Of a stretch of 64,000 nt of DNA, positions 27,605 through 35,413 are shown in pieces. This DNA is from a virus, in IMG/VR virus record IMGVR_UViG_3300024509_000007, positions 124,001 through 188,000 of that record; one strand, given 5' to 3'. The notes under the pieces are model-generated. The model saw nothing but the letters and a program-made list of their open reading frames with translations, ran no database searches and had not been told where the DNA came from. The translations under genes were made by a program, and so were the position numbers. Each line of letters starts with the position of its first letter. The stretch's first letter is position 1.

Positions 27605-28273
27605 ATGAGTACTCCAAGCATATCGTTTTATGTTAATCCAGGCACTAGTGTTCCAGATATTAGTGGTGATTTTAACATAAATGCTGCTGTTGGTAGTGGT
27701 CTTGGATTTTATGGAAATGGCTTTGGTACATCTGTTCAAGTAAATAGTTTTCAGGAAAGAACATTTGTAACTGATAGCTCTGGTGTTACCCAAGGTCATG
27801 AAGCTAGAAATGTTAAATGGACAGCAGCTGGATCTGCTATTTTGGGTCAGGAAACACCAGGAAGCTCGACATCTATTCCAGTCACTGGAATACCAAATTA
27901 TTTATCTACATTAAATATTAGATTTACTCATCCAACTACATCTGTTCGCACACAGAACGCTAAAGTTATTATTTATGATCGTAATAGTATTGCAAATAAA
28001 GCCAGCGGTGTTAGCACATTTGCTTATGAAGTAGTTCATCCAAGTCCATTCCAATCTGTTTCTGGATCTGGATCTGGTTCTTGGACAAATGTTACTGAAA
28101 CTGGAACATATTTACCTTTGCGTAATAATCCAGGAACTAGTGGTTTAAATCCAGTTGGAAATACTACTGGATCTGGAACAAGACACGATTGGTATGTTGC
28201 TTTAAGTGCTTCTCCAACCGGAATTGGATCTAAGACTCAGTATGGGCTTTATGTAAGCCTTGAGTATCTATAA
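27605..28273 (+). CDS. Small all-beta virion protein
   Basis: 222 residues, very rich in Gly, Ser, Thr and Asn with few Lys or Glu, and no helix-forming stretch, as in decoration, fibre or head-fibre proteins. Segments such as WTNVTETGTYLPLRNNPGTS and DWYVALSASPTGIG look like strands and loops of a jelly roll. It has a good ribosome binding site (AGGAGAG) and is followed by a strong terminator. It may therefore be highly expressed. The specific role is not recognised. Confidence 0.6.
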   Translation: MSTPSISFYVNPGTSVPDISGDFNINAAVGSGLGFYGNGFGTSVQVNSFQERTFVTDSSGVTQGHEARNVKWTAAGSAILGQETPGSSTSIPVTGIPNYLSTLNIRFTHPTTSVRTQNAKVIIYDRNSIANKASGVSTFAYEVVHPSPFQSVSGSGSGSWTNVTETGTYLPLRNNPGTSGLNPVGNTTGSGTRHDWYVALSASPTGIGSKTQYGLYVSLEYL

Positions 28274-28457
28274 TCCTGCTGTTAAGTTCATTTTCAAATA
28301 GCAATTTCATATCAGATGAGAAGGGGAGATCGGTTTTTTCAAACCATTCAATCTCCCCTTTTAAATCATCCACAGTCATAGCTTTAAGCCTATCGGCAAT
28401 ATAGCTATTAGTTAGCAAAATAGTTGATATAAAATCACTCTTCTTTTGCTTCTCCAC
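28230..28457 (-). CDS. Small hypothetical protein at the convergent boundary
   Basis: 75 residues if it starts at GTG 28457, which is preferred because the region upstream codes for the previous gene; an ATG at 28523 would give 97 residues and a long overlap. Helical and charged, with TVDDLKGEIEWFEKTDLPF in the middle. Its 3' end overlaps the plus-strand virion gene by 44 bases and it contains that operon's terminator. No family recognised. Confidence 0.5.
   Translation of the reverse strand: MEKQKKSDFISTILLTNSYIADRLKAMTVDDLKGEIEWFEKTDLPFSSDMKLLFENELNSRIIDTQGLHKAHTES
28321..28362 (+). terminator. Terminator of the plus-strand operon, inside a minus-strand gene
   Basis: AAGGGGAGAT (28321-28330) pairs perfectly with ATCTCCCCTT (28351-28360); GGTT/AACC extends the stem inside. 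A short T run follows (28359-28362). The arms lie within the convergent minus-strand gene, encoding GEIEWFEK...DLPF, so the same bases serve as coding sequence and as terminator. Confidence 0.8.
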
Positions 28458-28803
28458 GATATTTTGACCATCCATTATGAGGCCCATATTGTCCATTTTC
28501 ACGATCTGGTTTTCCATTTTCATCTAATCGCCTAATTGGGAATAAGCCACCGCCGTCCTGACGCTGGCCAAAGTTTAATCTCGCCCTACACTTTGGATTG
28601 TTGCATACAAATTCAAAGTATTCATAATTTTTCTTGTTCTTTTCTACATTTCTAGTACTTGGCCTGATATCAGTTCCACCGCAACAACCACATTTTGATT
28701 CATTGAAAATTTCATGGACATTTGCCATTTCCCTGAAGATATCTTTTACGCTATCTCCATCAATTTCAATTGTGCCAAAATGCACTTTTACATTAGCCTT
28801 CAT
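28435..28803 (-). CDS. Small zinc-ribbon protein
   Basis: 122 residues from ATG 28803 (TGATG overlap with the previous stop; GGAG 6 bases upstream); ATG 28806 or 28815 are alternatives. A GCCGGTDIRPSTR segment and a VCNNPKCRARLNFGQ segment make a two-pair zinc ribbon at about residues 37-80. The C-terminus (NGQYGPHNGWSKYRG) is Gly-rich. It may act with the nucleic-acid-related gene just upstream, as the overlap suggests co-expression. Confidence 0.6.
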   Translation of the reverse strand: MKANVKVHFGTIEIDGDSVKDIFREMANVHEIFNESKCGCCGGTDIRPSTRNVEKNKKNYEYFEFVCNNPKCRARLNFGQRQDGGGLFPIRRLDENGKPDRENGQYGPHNGWSKYRGEAKEE

Positions 28804-29468
28804 CATTTTCTCCATTCTTGTTCAAAACCCTTGAACTTGGGGGAGATAGAAGCGTTATTCCTCTGCATTTCGCTTAAGTGTGCTATAACAGTTACAGCAC
28901 TCTTATAAGGAATGTCTTCTAATCGTCCAGTAAATTTAAAGTCTTTTGCAGCAGAAAGATACTTAACAATATTAATATCATTCCTCTGACAAAGCACCTC
29001 AATAAATTTTATCTGAGTAGGAGTAATTTTTCCATCAGAAAGTGAATCTTCATGAGGAACGGCAGCAGCTTCTTCAGCTGCAATGACTTTTCTAAGTCTA
29101 AGAGCTTTTCTTAAAACTCTTCCTTCAGCCCTTGTTTCTGCCACAGCTGTAGCGAATACTGCAAATCTAGCATCACAATTTGACGCACTACAATCAGCAG
29201 CAGCTTCATAAGACAATATATTTTTTTCTTCGTCTTCAGTAATAATTTTTATTTTATACTTTAAAACACAGCAATAGCCATTTGACATGGTTGGCGATTG
29301 AATTATATCAACCCTAGTACTGACTATCTTGCCTAATACTAATTCAGTTACTCTTCGTAATCCATCTACAGTAGGATTTCCATCAACTAATTCTTCGTTA
29401 GTGAATAAAGATAGAACATAGTCGTTCCACTCTGGAGAATTAAAACTTGGCTTTTCGTTTTCAGACAT
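28803..29468 (-). CDS. Possible single-strand annealing or recombination mediator protein
   Basis: 221 residues. N-terminal region with a conserved-looking VDGLRRVTELVLG helix, a beta part with GYCCVLKYKIKI, then FAVFATAVAETRAEGRVLRKAL, which resembles the AETRAxGRALR helix of Rad52/Sak/ERF-type annealing proteins. The C-terminal domain (about 145-215) contains TPTQIKFIEVLCQR. There is no ATPase motif. Annealing function is my tentative reading; a DNA-binding accessory factor is equally possible. Coupled to the zinc-ribbon gene by overlap and directly downstream of a homing-type endonuclease. Confidence 0.35.
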   Translation of the reverse strand: MSENEKPSFNSPEWNDYVLSLFTNEELVDGNPTVDGLRRVTELVLGKIVSTRVDIIQSPTMSNGYCCVLKYKIKIITEDEEKNILSYEAAADCSASNCDARFAVFATAVAETRAEGRVLRKALRLRKVIAAEEAAAVPHEDSLSDGKITPTQIKFIEVLCQRNDINIVKYLSAAKDFKFTGRLEDIPYKSAVTVIAHLSEMQRNNASISPKFKGFEQEWRK

Positions 29469-30238
29469 TAAAACTCCTCAGTAAAAATTTCAAAATAGTT
29501 TTCTTTGCTTCCTGACTTCAGTAATTGTATCGTCTCATCTATCTTGATCAAGGTTTTTTTCATGCGAATATCAGAATCTTCACCTTTTGTAATCACTCTA
29601 ATTAAAACGAACCCATTAGATAATAAAAGGCCGGTTTTTTTATTATCACTTTTTTGTTGCTTACTTAAATGCTCTTTTCCCCAAATTGGCTTAAAATGAG
29701 TTGGCCCATCAACTTCTATGGCTATTCCCTTAAAATGTTTTAGCTTTAAAGACACAAATAAATCAACATGCTGTTTTTCTGCAAAAAGATAGTGCATCGA
29801 TGTTGAATAACCTAACTGTATTAGGCCAGACATTAAGTATTTTTCCATTTTGCTTCCTTCAATGGAAGCTTTTCTAATAGCTAAAGAACTTTCATATCTC
29901 ATGTCTTCTATCTTTGACTCTGGCATTGCCTCCCAATTTTTTCTGGATATTTCAGACCGCCTTTTTCTTTCTTTTGAATCCATATTTTTCCAAGAGTTCA
30001 TCATAGATTCGCCAATTTTTTCTTTTGTTTCCTGCTTAATTTTTTTACCTTTTGTTGGATGTTTGGCAATTCCAGTCTGCAAAGCTTTAGCTTGTGCTTC
30101 TGAATGATCTCTAATTTCAATTCCATTTTTAATTAACTCACGCCTAATTTTATTAGGATAGGTTTTAAATTTCCTAGCTATTTCATAGGTGGACATATTT
30201 TCTTTTAAGTAACAATTAATTATTTTTTGTGTGTCCAT
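29468..30238 (-). CDS. Homing-type endonuclease (HTH plus Vsr-like nuclease)
   Basis: 256 residues. Residues 1-50 form a helix-turn-helix of the MSTYEIARKF..YPNKIRRELI kind. Residues 60-105 carry a GKKIKQETKEKIGESM segment and an RRSEISRKNW motif, as in DNA-contacting modules of phage homing enzymes. The C-terminal nuclease has D159, E175-V-D177-G-P-T-H181, and a trailing basic helix: the Vsr/DUF559-like arrangement of a PD-(D/E)XK fold. It overlaps the next gene by one base and is probably a free-standing mobile nuclease. No intron or intein is seen nearby. Confidence 0.7.
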   Translation of the reverse strand: MDTQKIINCYLKENMSTYEIARKFKTYPNKIRRELIKNGIEIRDHSEAQAKALQTGIAKHPTKGKKIKQETKEKIGESMMNSWKNMDSKERKRRSEISRKNWEAMPESKIEDMRYESSLAIRKASIEGSKMEKYLMSGLIQLGYSTSMHYLFAEKQHVDLFVSLKLKHFKGIAIEVDGPTHFKPIWGKEHLSKQQKSDNKKTGLLLSNGFVLIRVITKGEDSDIRMKKTLIKIDETIQLLKSGSKENYFEIFTEEF

Positions 30239-30686
30239 AGTACAACCTATAAAGTTTGTTTAAGTCAAAATTTGGTATGATAGAACAAGGTTCTCTATTC
30301 CAGCACTTGTAAAATAATTTTGCATATTCTTCATTTTCAACAATAATATCGATTTTACTATTTCTATAAATAGATTCAAAATAATCATAGCTCAAAGAAT
30401 TTATTTTTTTATACCATTCTAAGTCATAAAGATAGAGGTATTTTTTGGAATTAGAACCATTCGTTAAAATACTATTAGCAGTTTTAATATTAGTAGCAAC
30501 TAATGGAGAATTTATGAAGTAAAAAGAATCATCTATAGAAAAAGTTGATAAGTTATAATTTAACAATGGCTTGCTTTTGTTTTCGCAAAAAAGTATTACA
30601 TCTCCTATAAAATATTTAGTTTGTTCAAAAATAGAATGTATTAATTGTGAATTACAATCATTTTCTATTGCAAAACCTATTCGCAT
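30216..30686 (-). CDS. Putative GT-B-like fragment
   Basis: 156 residues, the last gene of the glycan operon. The N-terminus (MRIGFAIENDC) resembles the first strand of a GT-B enzyme, and a C-terminal IDIIVENEEYAKLFY..WNR segment followed by CSIIPNFDL resembles the linker region of GT4 enzymes. It has no EX7E motif and is half the normal length, so it may be a truncated or single-domain relative. Its start overlaps the kinase-like gene; its end overlaps the endonuclease gene by 23 bases. Confidence 0.4.
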   Translation of the reverse strand: MRIGFAIENDCNSQLIHSIFEQTKYFIGDVILFCENKSKPLLNYNLSTFSIDDSFYFINSPLVATNIKTANSILTNGSNSKKYLYLYDLEWYKKINSLSYDYFESIYRNSKIDIIVENEEYAKLFYKCWNREPCSIIPNFDLNKLYRLYYGHTKNN

Positions 30687-31600
30687 AAAATTATTGAACT
30701 CCCAAAAAAATCTAAAGAAAAATCAATTTTATTAAAACAATTTAATAAATTTAAATTATTTGATTTTATTTCATCTGAGTTATATATTAGCCCAAATTTT
30801 CCATCACTATCTATATCATAAGTAGATACTTTAGAAAAAGTGCATTTATTTGCAAATTCATCATGAATTGAATCTTTTTGTAATATGAAAGATGTATTCT
30901 TTATTTTTGCCGAATAAGAAATATTGTTTATTAAAGATTTTATATCAATTTGATTACAAAGATTTGATATGCCATCGTCACAATGCTTAAAAATTGACCA
31001 TATCTCTTTGTTTTTTTGTTTATTTGGTATTTCGTGCTTTATTTGAAAATCGCCCAAATAAAACAATCCTATGCGATTTATTAAAGCTTGAATTTGGTCT
31101 TTGTTTACTTTAATGGCAGCTAATAAAACATTACCAAATTTATCTATTTTGGAATAATTTAAACCACCATTTGTACAAAAAAATGAATCCGAAATAAAAC
31201 ATTCTTCTTTTAAATAATTTATAATTATATCATTACAGGTTAACGATAATTGTTTATTAGAAAAGTAAATCTTTTTAAGACATAGTATTGTTTTTAAAAT
31301 TCCAATAATTAAAGACTGTTTAAAACATAAGCCTGAATTATTTGGCAAGTCGCAAAAGTATTCTATGTTTATATCTTCTGAACTTATTTTTATAATTTTT
31401 AAATAAGCTTTGACCGCCTTGATGTATTCGCAGTTATCTTCTTGCTTTTTTTCATAATTATTAAAAAATCTTCCTAAAACATATACATATTTGTTTAAAC
31501 ATAAACCTATAGTTGATCCACTATTTTCTTCATACCAATTTTTATGGTCTGTGAAAAAACCTAATATTTTTATTGATAATGGAGTTCTTGTTATAATCAT
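30677..31600 (-). CDS. HddA-like GHMP kinase with decayed motifs
   Basis: 307 residues. The N-terminus MIITRTPLSIKILG...TD, ending with a KYVYV strand, matches the start of D-glycero-D-manno-heptose 7-phosphate kinase (HddA) and related sugar kinases. The GHMP phosphate loop (PxxxGLGSS) reads LPNNSGLCFKQS at residues 85-96, losing the second Gly and both Ser. The FGGGTD motif reads LGFFTD. The GGLN segment (145-148) is kept. Either the kinase is very diverged or it has become a non-catalytic binding protein. It is expressed with glycosyltransferases and a nucleotidyltransferase, the usual partners of HddA. Confidence 0.6.
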   Translation of the reverse strand: MIITRTPLSIKILGFFTDHKNWYEENSGSTIGLCLNKYVYVLGRFFNNYEKKQEDNCEYIKAVKAYLKIIKISSEDINIEYFCDLPNNSGLCFKQSLIIGILKTILCLKKIYFSNKQLSLTCNDIIINYLKEECFISDSFFCTNGGLNYSKIDKFGNVLLAAIKVNKDQIQALINRIGLFYLGDFQIKHEIPNKQKNKEIWSIFKHCDDGISNLCNQIDIKSLINNISYSAKIKNTSFILQKDSIHDEFANKCTFSKVSTYDIDSDGKFGLIYNSDEIKSNNLNLLNCFNKIDFSLDFFGSSIILCE

Positions 31601-32286
31601 ATAATATTGCTAAATACTTCTATGTCTTTTTTTAAAATAGAAAACTTATCTAAATTAATTTCTTTCTCTTCATTTAAAAAATAATCGACAGAGGAAAGAG
31701 CATAGCTATTTTCTATGTAGTTAAAATTATTAGACCAATACGATTTCTTATTAGTAATTCCAAATATTGGTCTTTCATATTTTGTATATGAAGATGTTTG
31801 TATAGGATTGGAAAAACTTAATTCCATAGTTTCTTTTGGAAAGAATACTCCATATAAATCTATTCTATCTTCTATACTCTGGTCTATACCATATACATTT
31901 ATTAAGTTCCATCCATCAATTAAGCTTGAATCGTATAGTTTTTTTAAAGTATCTTGAAAAGGTATTGTGCTTGCAGAAATTTTAATTATTTTTTCATATG
32001 AACAATGTTCAAAACCTATAGATTCAGAATACAAATGAAAATTATATAACTTATTTATTCCAATTTTTTCTAATGAATTATAATGAGGTCTAATCGTTTT
32101 CCAAAAATATGTAATAGAAAAAGCTTCAACTTCTTCATTTATATCACATGTTCCATCATCAACCACAACCAGTTCAAATTTATTACCTTGCTTTATTAAT
32201 TCATTAGTAAATCTAGATATATGATATAAAGATCTTTTTAAATTTTTTTTATTATTGTCTGGAATTAATAATATAGAAACAGACAT
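31597..32286 (-). CDS. Glycosyltransferase family 2-like protein
   Basis: 229 residues from ATG 32286 (TGATG overlap with the previous stop, GAGGAG site; a TTG at 32289 is possible). SVSILLIPDN and FELVVVDDGT are the first two strands of a GT-A fold. The second carries the DD seen in GT2 enzymes, but no DxD metal motif is obvious afterwards; a KIIKISASTIP segment stands where it should be. Likely a diverged sugar transferase of unknown specificity in the glycan operon. Confidence 0.55.
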   Translation of the reverse strand: MSVSILLIPDNNKKNLKRSLYHISRFTNELIKQGNKFELVVVDDGTCDINEEVEAFSITYFWKTIRPHYNSLEKIGINKLYNFHLYSESIGFEHCSYEKIIKISASTIPFQDTLKKLYDSSLIDGWNLINVYGIDQSIEDRIDLYGVFFPKETMELSFSNPIQTSSYTKYERPIFGITNKKSYWSNNFNYIENSYALSSVDYFLNEEKEINLDKFSILKKDIEVFSNII

Positions 32287-33296
32287 CAAGCAATTCTCCT
32301 CTTTAATAATTTATCATTTACGCTTGTTGCCACTTCCGATAAATCAATTTCTTTTAAAATGTCTATCAAACGATGATGATATGTATGATTATTCATAATA
32401 AAATTATAAGCATTGTTAGAAATTTCTACTCTTTGATCATCTTTGTTTAAATAGTCATAAATATATTCAAGTTGATCTTGTGTGTTTTTAGCAAAAACAA
32501 CATAGTCTTTTAACAAAAAATTAGCATCTTCAGAAAAATCACAAGCAGCAAAACCGTGAGAAGATAGAACATCAAATAAAAACTGAGGACAATCAAAACC
32601 AAATTCTTGAGTATGCAAACTAGAAATAACTGGGCATATTTTTGCAGAACAGATTACATTTTTTAAAAAGTTGTTGTTTATAAAACCAAGATAATTAATT
32701 ATTGGCCACTCTTTTCTACCAAAAATCTTAACGCTTAAATTAGGATCATTTATCAAAGGGTATAGTATGTTCTCTAAGTTTTTTGAATTATAATCAGTAA
32801 AATTACCAACAAAATTTATATCAGAAATAAATTTTTCATCTTTTTTTGGATATATAGAAGTATATAAATCGGCTGCTGATGGAGAAGCTAATATTTTACA
32901 CCCAATCTTTTCCCACTCTTTTATGCAGAAAATTGTTTTTTCTGTGCAATTTCCGATTAATATGTCTGGTTTGCCAGTTTCTTCTTTTAGTTTTTTAATT
33001 AGTTCTATTTCTTTATCAGTAGCAAATTTTTTATGTTTAATATCTCTATAAATAAAAGAACCAACTAATATAATTTTTGTTTCACTATATTTTTTGATAC
33101 ATTTAATCAATGACTCATCTATGCTCGATGTAGCAGCAATAAATATATCTGGTTTTTGTTCATAAAAAGCGTCAAACGATGACTTGTTTTCATTATTCCA
33201 AAAAACAAATTCATGACCAACATCGGAAAATATTTTTCCAAAAGCCGATAATTTTCTATAAAACTTGCCATTATCTTGCTTGCAAAGTATTTTCAT
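32286..33296 (-). CDS. CgeB-like GT-B glycosyltransferase
   Basis: 336 residues. N-domain: MKILCKQDNGKFYRKLSAFG, then DIFIAATSSIDESLIKCIKK. C-domain: INFVGNFTDYNSKNLENILY, VKIFGRKEWP, a segment with LHTQEFGFDCPQFLFDVLSS where family members bind the nucleotide-sugar, and CDFSEDANFLL. Order and spacing follow CgeB-type family GT1/GT4 proteins (Glyco_trans_1_2 type). Acts in the cytosol on a nucleotide-sugar; the acceptor is unknown. It overlaps both neighbours. Confidence 0.7.
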   Translation of the reverse strand: MKILCKQDNGKFYRKLSAFGKIFSDVGHEFVFWNNENKSSFDAFYEQKPDIFIAATSSIDESLIKCIKKYSETKIILVGSFIYRDIKHKKFATDKEIELIKKLKEETGKPDILIGNCTEKTIFCIKEWEKIGCKILASPSAADLYTSIYPKKDEKFISDINFVGNFTDYNSKNLENILYPLINDPNLSVKIFGRKEWPIINYLGFINNNFLKNVICSAKICPVISSLHTQEFGFDCPQFLFDVLSSHGFAACDFSEDANFLLKDYVVFAKNTQDQLEYIYDYLNKDDQRVEISNNAYNFIMNNHTYHHRLIDILKEIDLSEVATSVNDKLLKRRIA

Positions 33297-33960
33297 TTTT
33301 CCTCACAAACTTTTTTGCTTTGTTTATATCTAAATATGTATCTATTTCAACAACTTCTTCTATTGTTTTTATTGAAAACTTAACTCCCATATCTATCATC
33401 TTATTTAAAATCTCAAAACCAAACCATTTGTTTGTCTTTTCATTATTAGATATGTTTAAAAAAATGTCTTTGTCTTTTTCTTTTAGAAAAACTATGTGTG
33501 CCCACTTTGGATAAACTCCATAACTAAAGTGTTCAACAATACCATTTTCAAAATTTATTCCAACCTCAGAACTTCTTTTTTCGCTTTTTTCAACCCAAAT
33601 ACAACTTGTTGATGAATCAAAGTTTTTAAATATATTTTTATCGAACACTATATCGCCATATATAATCAAACAATCTTTGCTTTTTGAATTAGATATTCCC
33701 AAATTAATTGATTTAGATACATTAGTATTTTCAAAATTTTCATTAAATACTATTTTTGCAGATTGATTTTTAAAATTTAATTTTTCTTTTTGAAAACCAA
33801 CAACAACAATGTTTTCTGTTTTTTCAAAATTTCTTTTAACAATAGAAAATATTCTATCTATTACAGTATTATTTTTATCTATTTGAATATTGGCTTTTGG
33901 ACCATGAGATTTCATACGCTTGCCTATACCGGCAGCTGGTATTATAACGCATATACTCAT
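33271..33960 (-). CDS. Sugar-phosphate nucleotidyltransferase
   Basis: 229 residues. CVIIPAAGIGKRM at 4-16 is the nucleotide-binding loop (AAGxGxR), P21-K22 the following basic pair, and YGDIVFD (D103) the metal-binding segment of the NTP_transf fold. It would join a sugar phosphate (or choline phosphate) to a nucleoside triphosphate, making the activated donor for the neighbouring transferases, as HddC does beside HddA. Full length for the family without an acyltransferase extension. Overlaps the CgeB-like gene by 26 bases. Confidence 0.78.
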   Translation of the reverse strand: MSICVIIPAAGIGKRMKSHGPKANIQIDKNNTVIDRIFSIVKRNFEKTENIVVVGFQKEKLNFKNQSAKIVFNENFENTNVSKSINLGISNSKSKDCLIIYGDIVFDKNIFKNFDSSTSCIWVEKSEKRSSEVGINFENGIVEHFSYGVYPKWAHIVFLKEKDKDIFLNISNNEKTNKWFGFEILNKMIDMGVKFSIKTIEEVVEIDTYLDINKAKKFVRKNENTLQAR

Positions 33961-34607
33961 TGTTCTTTTACCATAAAGCCTTTTTCATAAAATTTATAGC
34001 AAAGAAAGTTTTCGCCGATTATTGAAATTGGGTTCTTTTGTTTTTGAAAAAACTCAACTGGCTTTATACTTTCTGCTGCTAGTTTATTTATAAAAAAATT
34101 CGTATTGATACAAGTGTCTACTGTAAAAGACTTTTGATAATTTGTATACCTGAAATTACTTTTAGTTAAAACATCATTATCAAAATAACAAGAACCAAAA
34201 ATAAAGCTGTCATTATTTAATAAAGAAGCTGCCTTTTTTAATATTTCTGGGTAAAAAACTACATTTGATTCAAAAAATCCTATTAAATCATAGTTAGTCA
34301 TGTATTCGTAAAAATAATAATTTTTAACTATATCTTTTTTACGCTTGCACATCTTTGTTAAAGTTATATTTAATTTTCCATGCTTACCTTTCGATGAAAC
34401 AAATTCTTCTTTAGTATCTTCAAATTGAATATCTCCAATCATCTCTAATATATTTTCATCTATATCAGAAGATGAATCTATATCTACAATGTGCAAATGA
34501 GTGTTATCATTTGCTGCTAGAGACAAACTTTTGATAAAATCTTTTATAAATAAAGATCGTTCTTCCAAACACACAAATATACCTACGCTTGTTTTATCGA
34601 ATGACAT
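33957..34607 (-). CDS. GT-A-like protein of the glycan operon
   Basis: 216 residues. VGIFVCLEERSLFIKDFIKS and LHIVDIDSSS are the first two strands of a GT-A fold; YDLIGFFESNVVFYPEIL is where the DxD region would be, here with ES. The C-terminus carries an NPISIIGENFLCYKFYEKG segment where GT2 enzymes have ED..L..R. No DxD metal motif, so catalysis is uncertain. It is coupled to the nucleotidyltransferase and to the Cys-domain gene upstream by overlaps. Confidence 0.5.
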   Translation of the reverse strand: MSFDKTSVGIFVCLEERSLFIKDFIKSLSLAANDNTHLHIVDIDSSSDIDENILEMIGDIQFEDTKEEFVSSKGKHGKLNITLTKMCKRKKDIVKNYYFYEYMTNYDLIGFFESNVVFYPEILKKAASLLNNDSFIFGSCYFDNDVLTKSNFRYTNYQKSFTVDTCINTNFFINKLAAESIKPVEFFQKQKNPISIIGENFLCYKFYEKGFMVKEQ

Positions 34608-35413
34608 ATTGATTCTATGTCTCCAATCAAATTGGTTAAATTTTGATCTTTTGCTATAAAATCAACTTTTTCTAAAATCGAAGAAAAATTAACTTTTAAT
34701 TCTTCATTAATAGCGTCTTTGTTTCCACCAAAGATTTTAAAAGATTTGTTTTGAAAAACTAACCCATTTTCTTTGTATGGTTTAAGCATAATAAATCTGT
34801 TTAAATCATCATTAATGCTTTTATCTATAGATTGAACAAAATCTTCTGGAATAGAAAAACCAGAAAAGAATATAGCAGAAAATACGCTCTTTTCTTTTTC
34901 AACTATTTCATCTATTCCATCCTTAAAAGAAAAGTCGTCATGAACCATTTGTTTAACAAACCATTGAATATCGCACTCAATAGGTTTAATAGCATTCATT
35001 AATGAGCCAATTTTAATACTAGATTTTTTTTCCAAAATAAAATGTATATTTTGAAACTTTATCTTTTGTGCTATAGCAGATTTAAAAGTTTTAACAATGT
35101 TTTCAATGTTGTTTTCTGTTTCTTTAACTACCAAAATGCATGTTATTCTGGTAGTTATATCTTTTCTAACTTTGTTTATCTTTTCTTCATCCGATAAAGA
35201 TTCACCCCACGGACTTCTTCTTAAAGCCATACATAATCTATTTTTAATGACAAAAAACTGTTCATCTTGATCTTCAGCTTCTATAATTTCACAACCGGCA
35301 TTTTTAAATTTTTCTAAATTTCCATATTTACAACCTGTTTGTAAATTACCTTGTTTTTCTGAAAAGATACAGTATTTACAAGCTGTATCCATGAATTTGT
35401 CATTTTCGCTCAA
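34583..35413 (-). CDS. Cys-domain plus GT-A-like fusion
   Basis: 276 residues. Residues 11-62 hold four Cys: ACKYCIFSEKQ, TGCKYGNLEKF and NRLCMALRR (plus one more in NAGCEI). This pattern resembles a small iron-sulfur or zinc domain I recall from phage proteins, although the metal is unknown. From about 88 a diverged GT-A fold begins (TCILVVKETENNIENIVKTF, then FQNIHFIL). No DxD motif is seen. It may recruit or regulate a transferase complex. It overlaps both neighbours in the operon. Confidence 0.45.
   Translation of the reverse strand: MSENDKFMDTACKYCIFSEKQGNLQTGCKYGNLEKFKNAGCEIIEAEDQDEQFFVIKNRLCMALRRSPWGESLSDEEKINKVRKDITTRITCILVVKETENNIENIVKTFKSAIAQKIKFQNIHFILEKKSSIKIGSLMNAIKPIECDIQWFVKQMVHDDFSFKDGIDEIVEKEKSVFSAIFFSGFSIPEDFVQSIDKSINDDLNRFIMLKPYKENGLVFQNKSFKIFGGNKDAINEELKVNFSSILEKVDFIAKDQNLTNLIGDIESICHSIKQA

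Noticed and set aside
2289-28273. Tail sheath gene indicating a contractile tail
   Set aside because: No sheath-like gene lies next to the tube gene; it may be outside the window, so the tail type is left open.
28634-30107. Plus-strand open frames across the minus-strand genes at 28.4-30.2 kb
   Set aside because: They are antisense to well-supported genes and rich in Phe, Ser and Leu, as expected for shadows of Lys/Glu-rich sequence.
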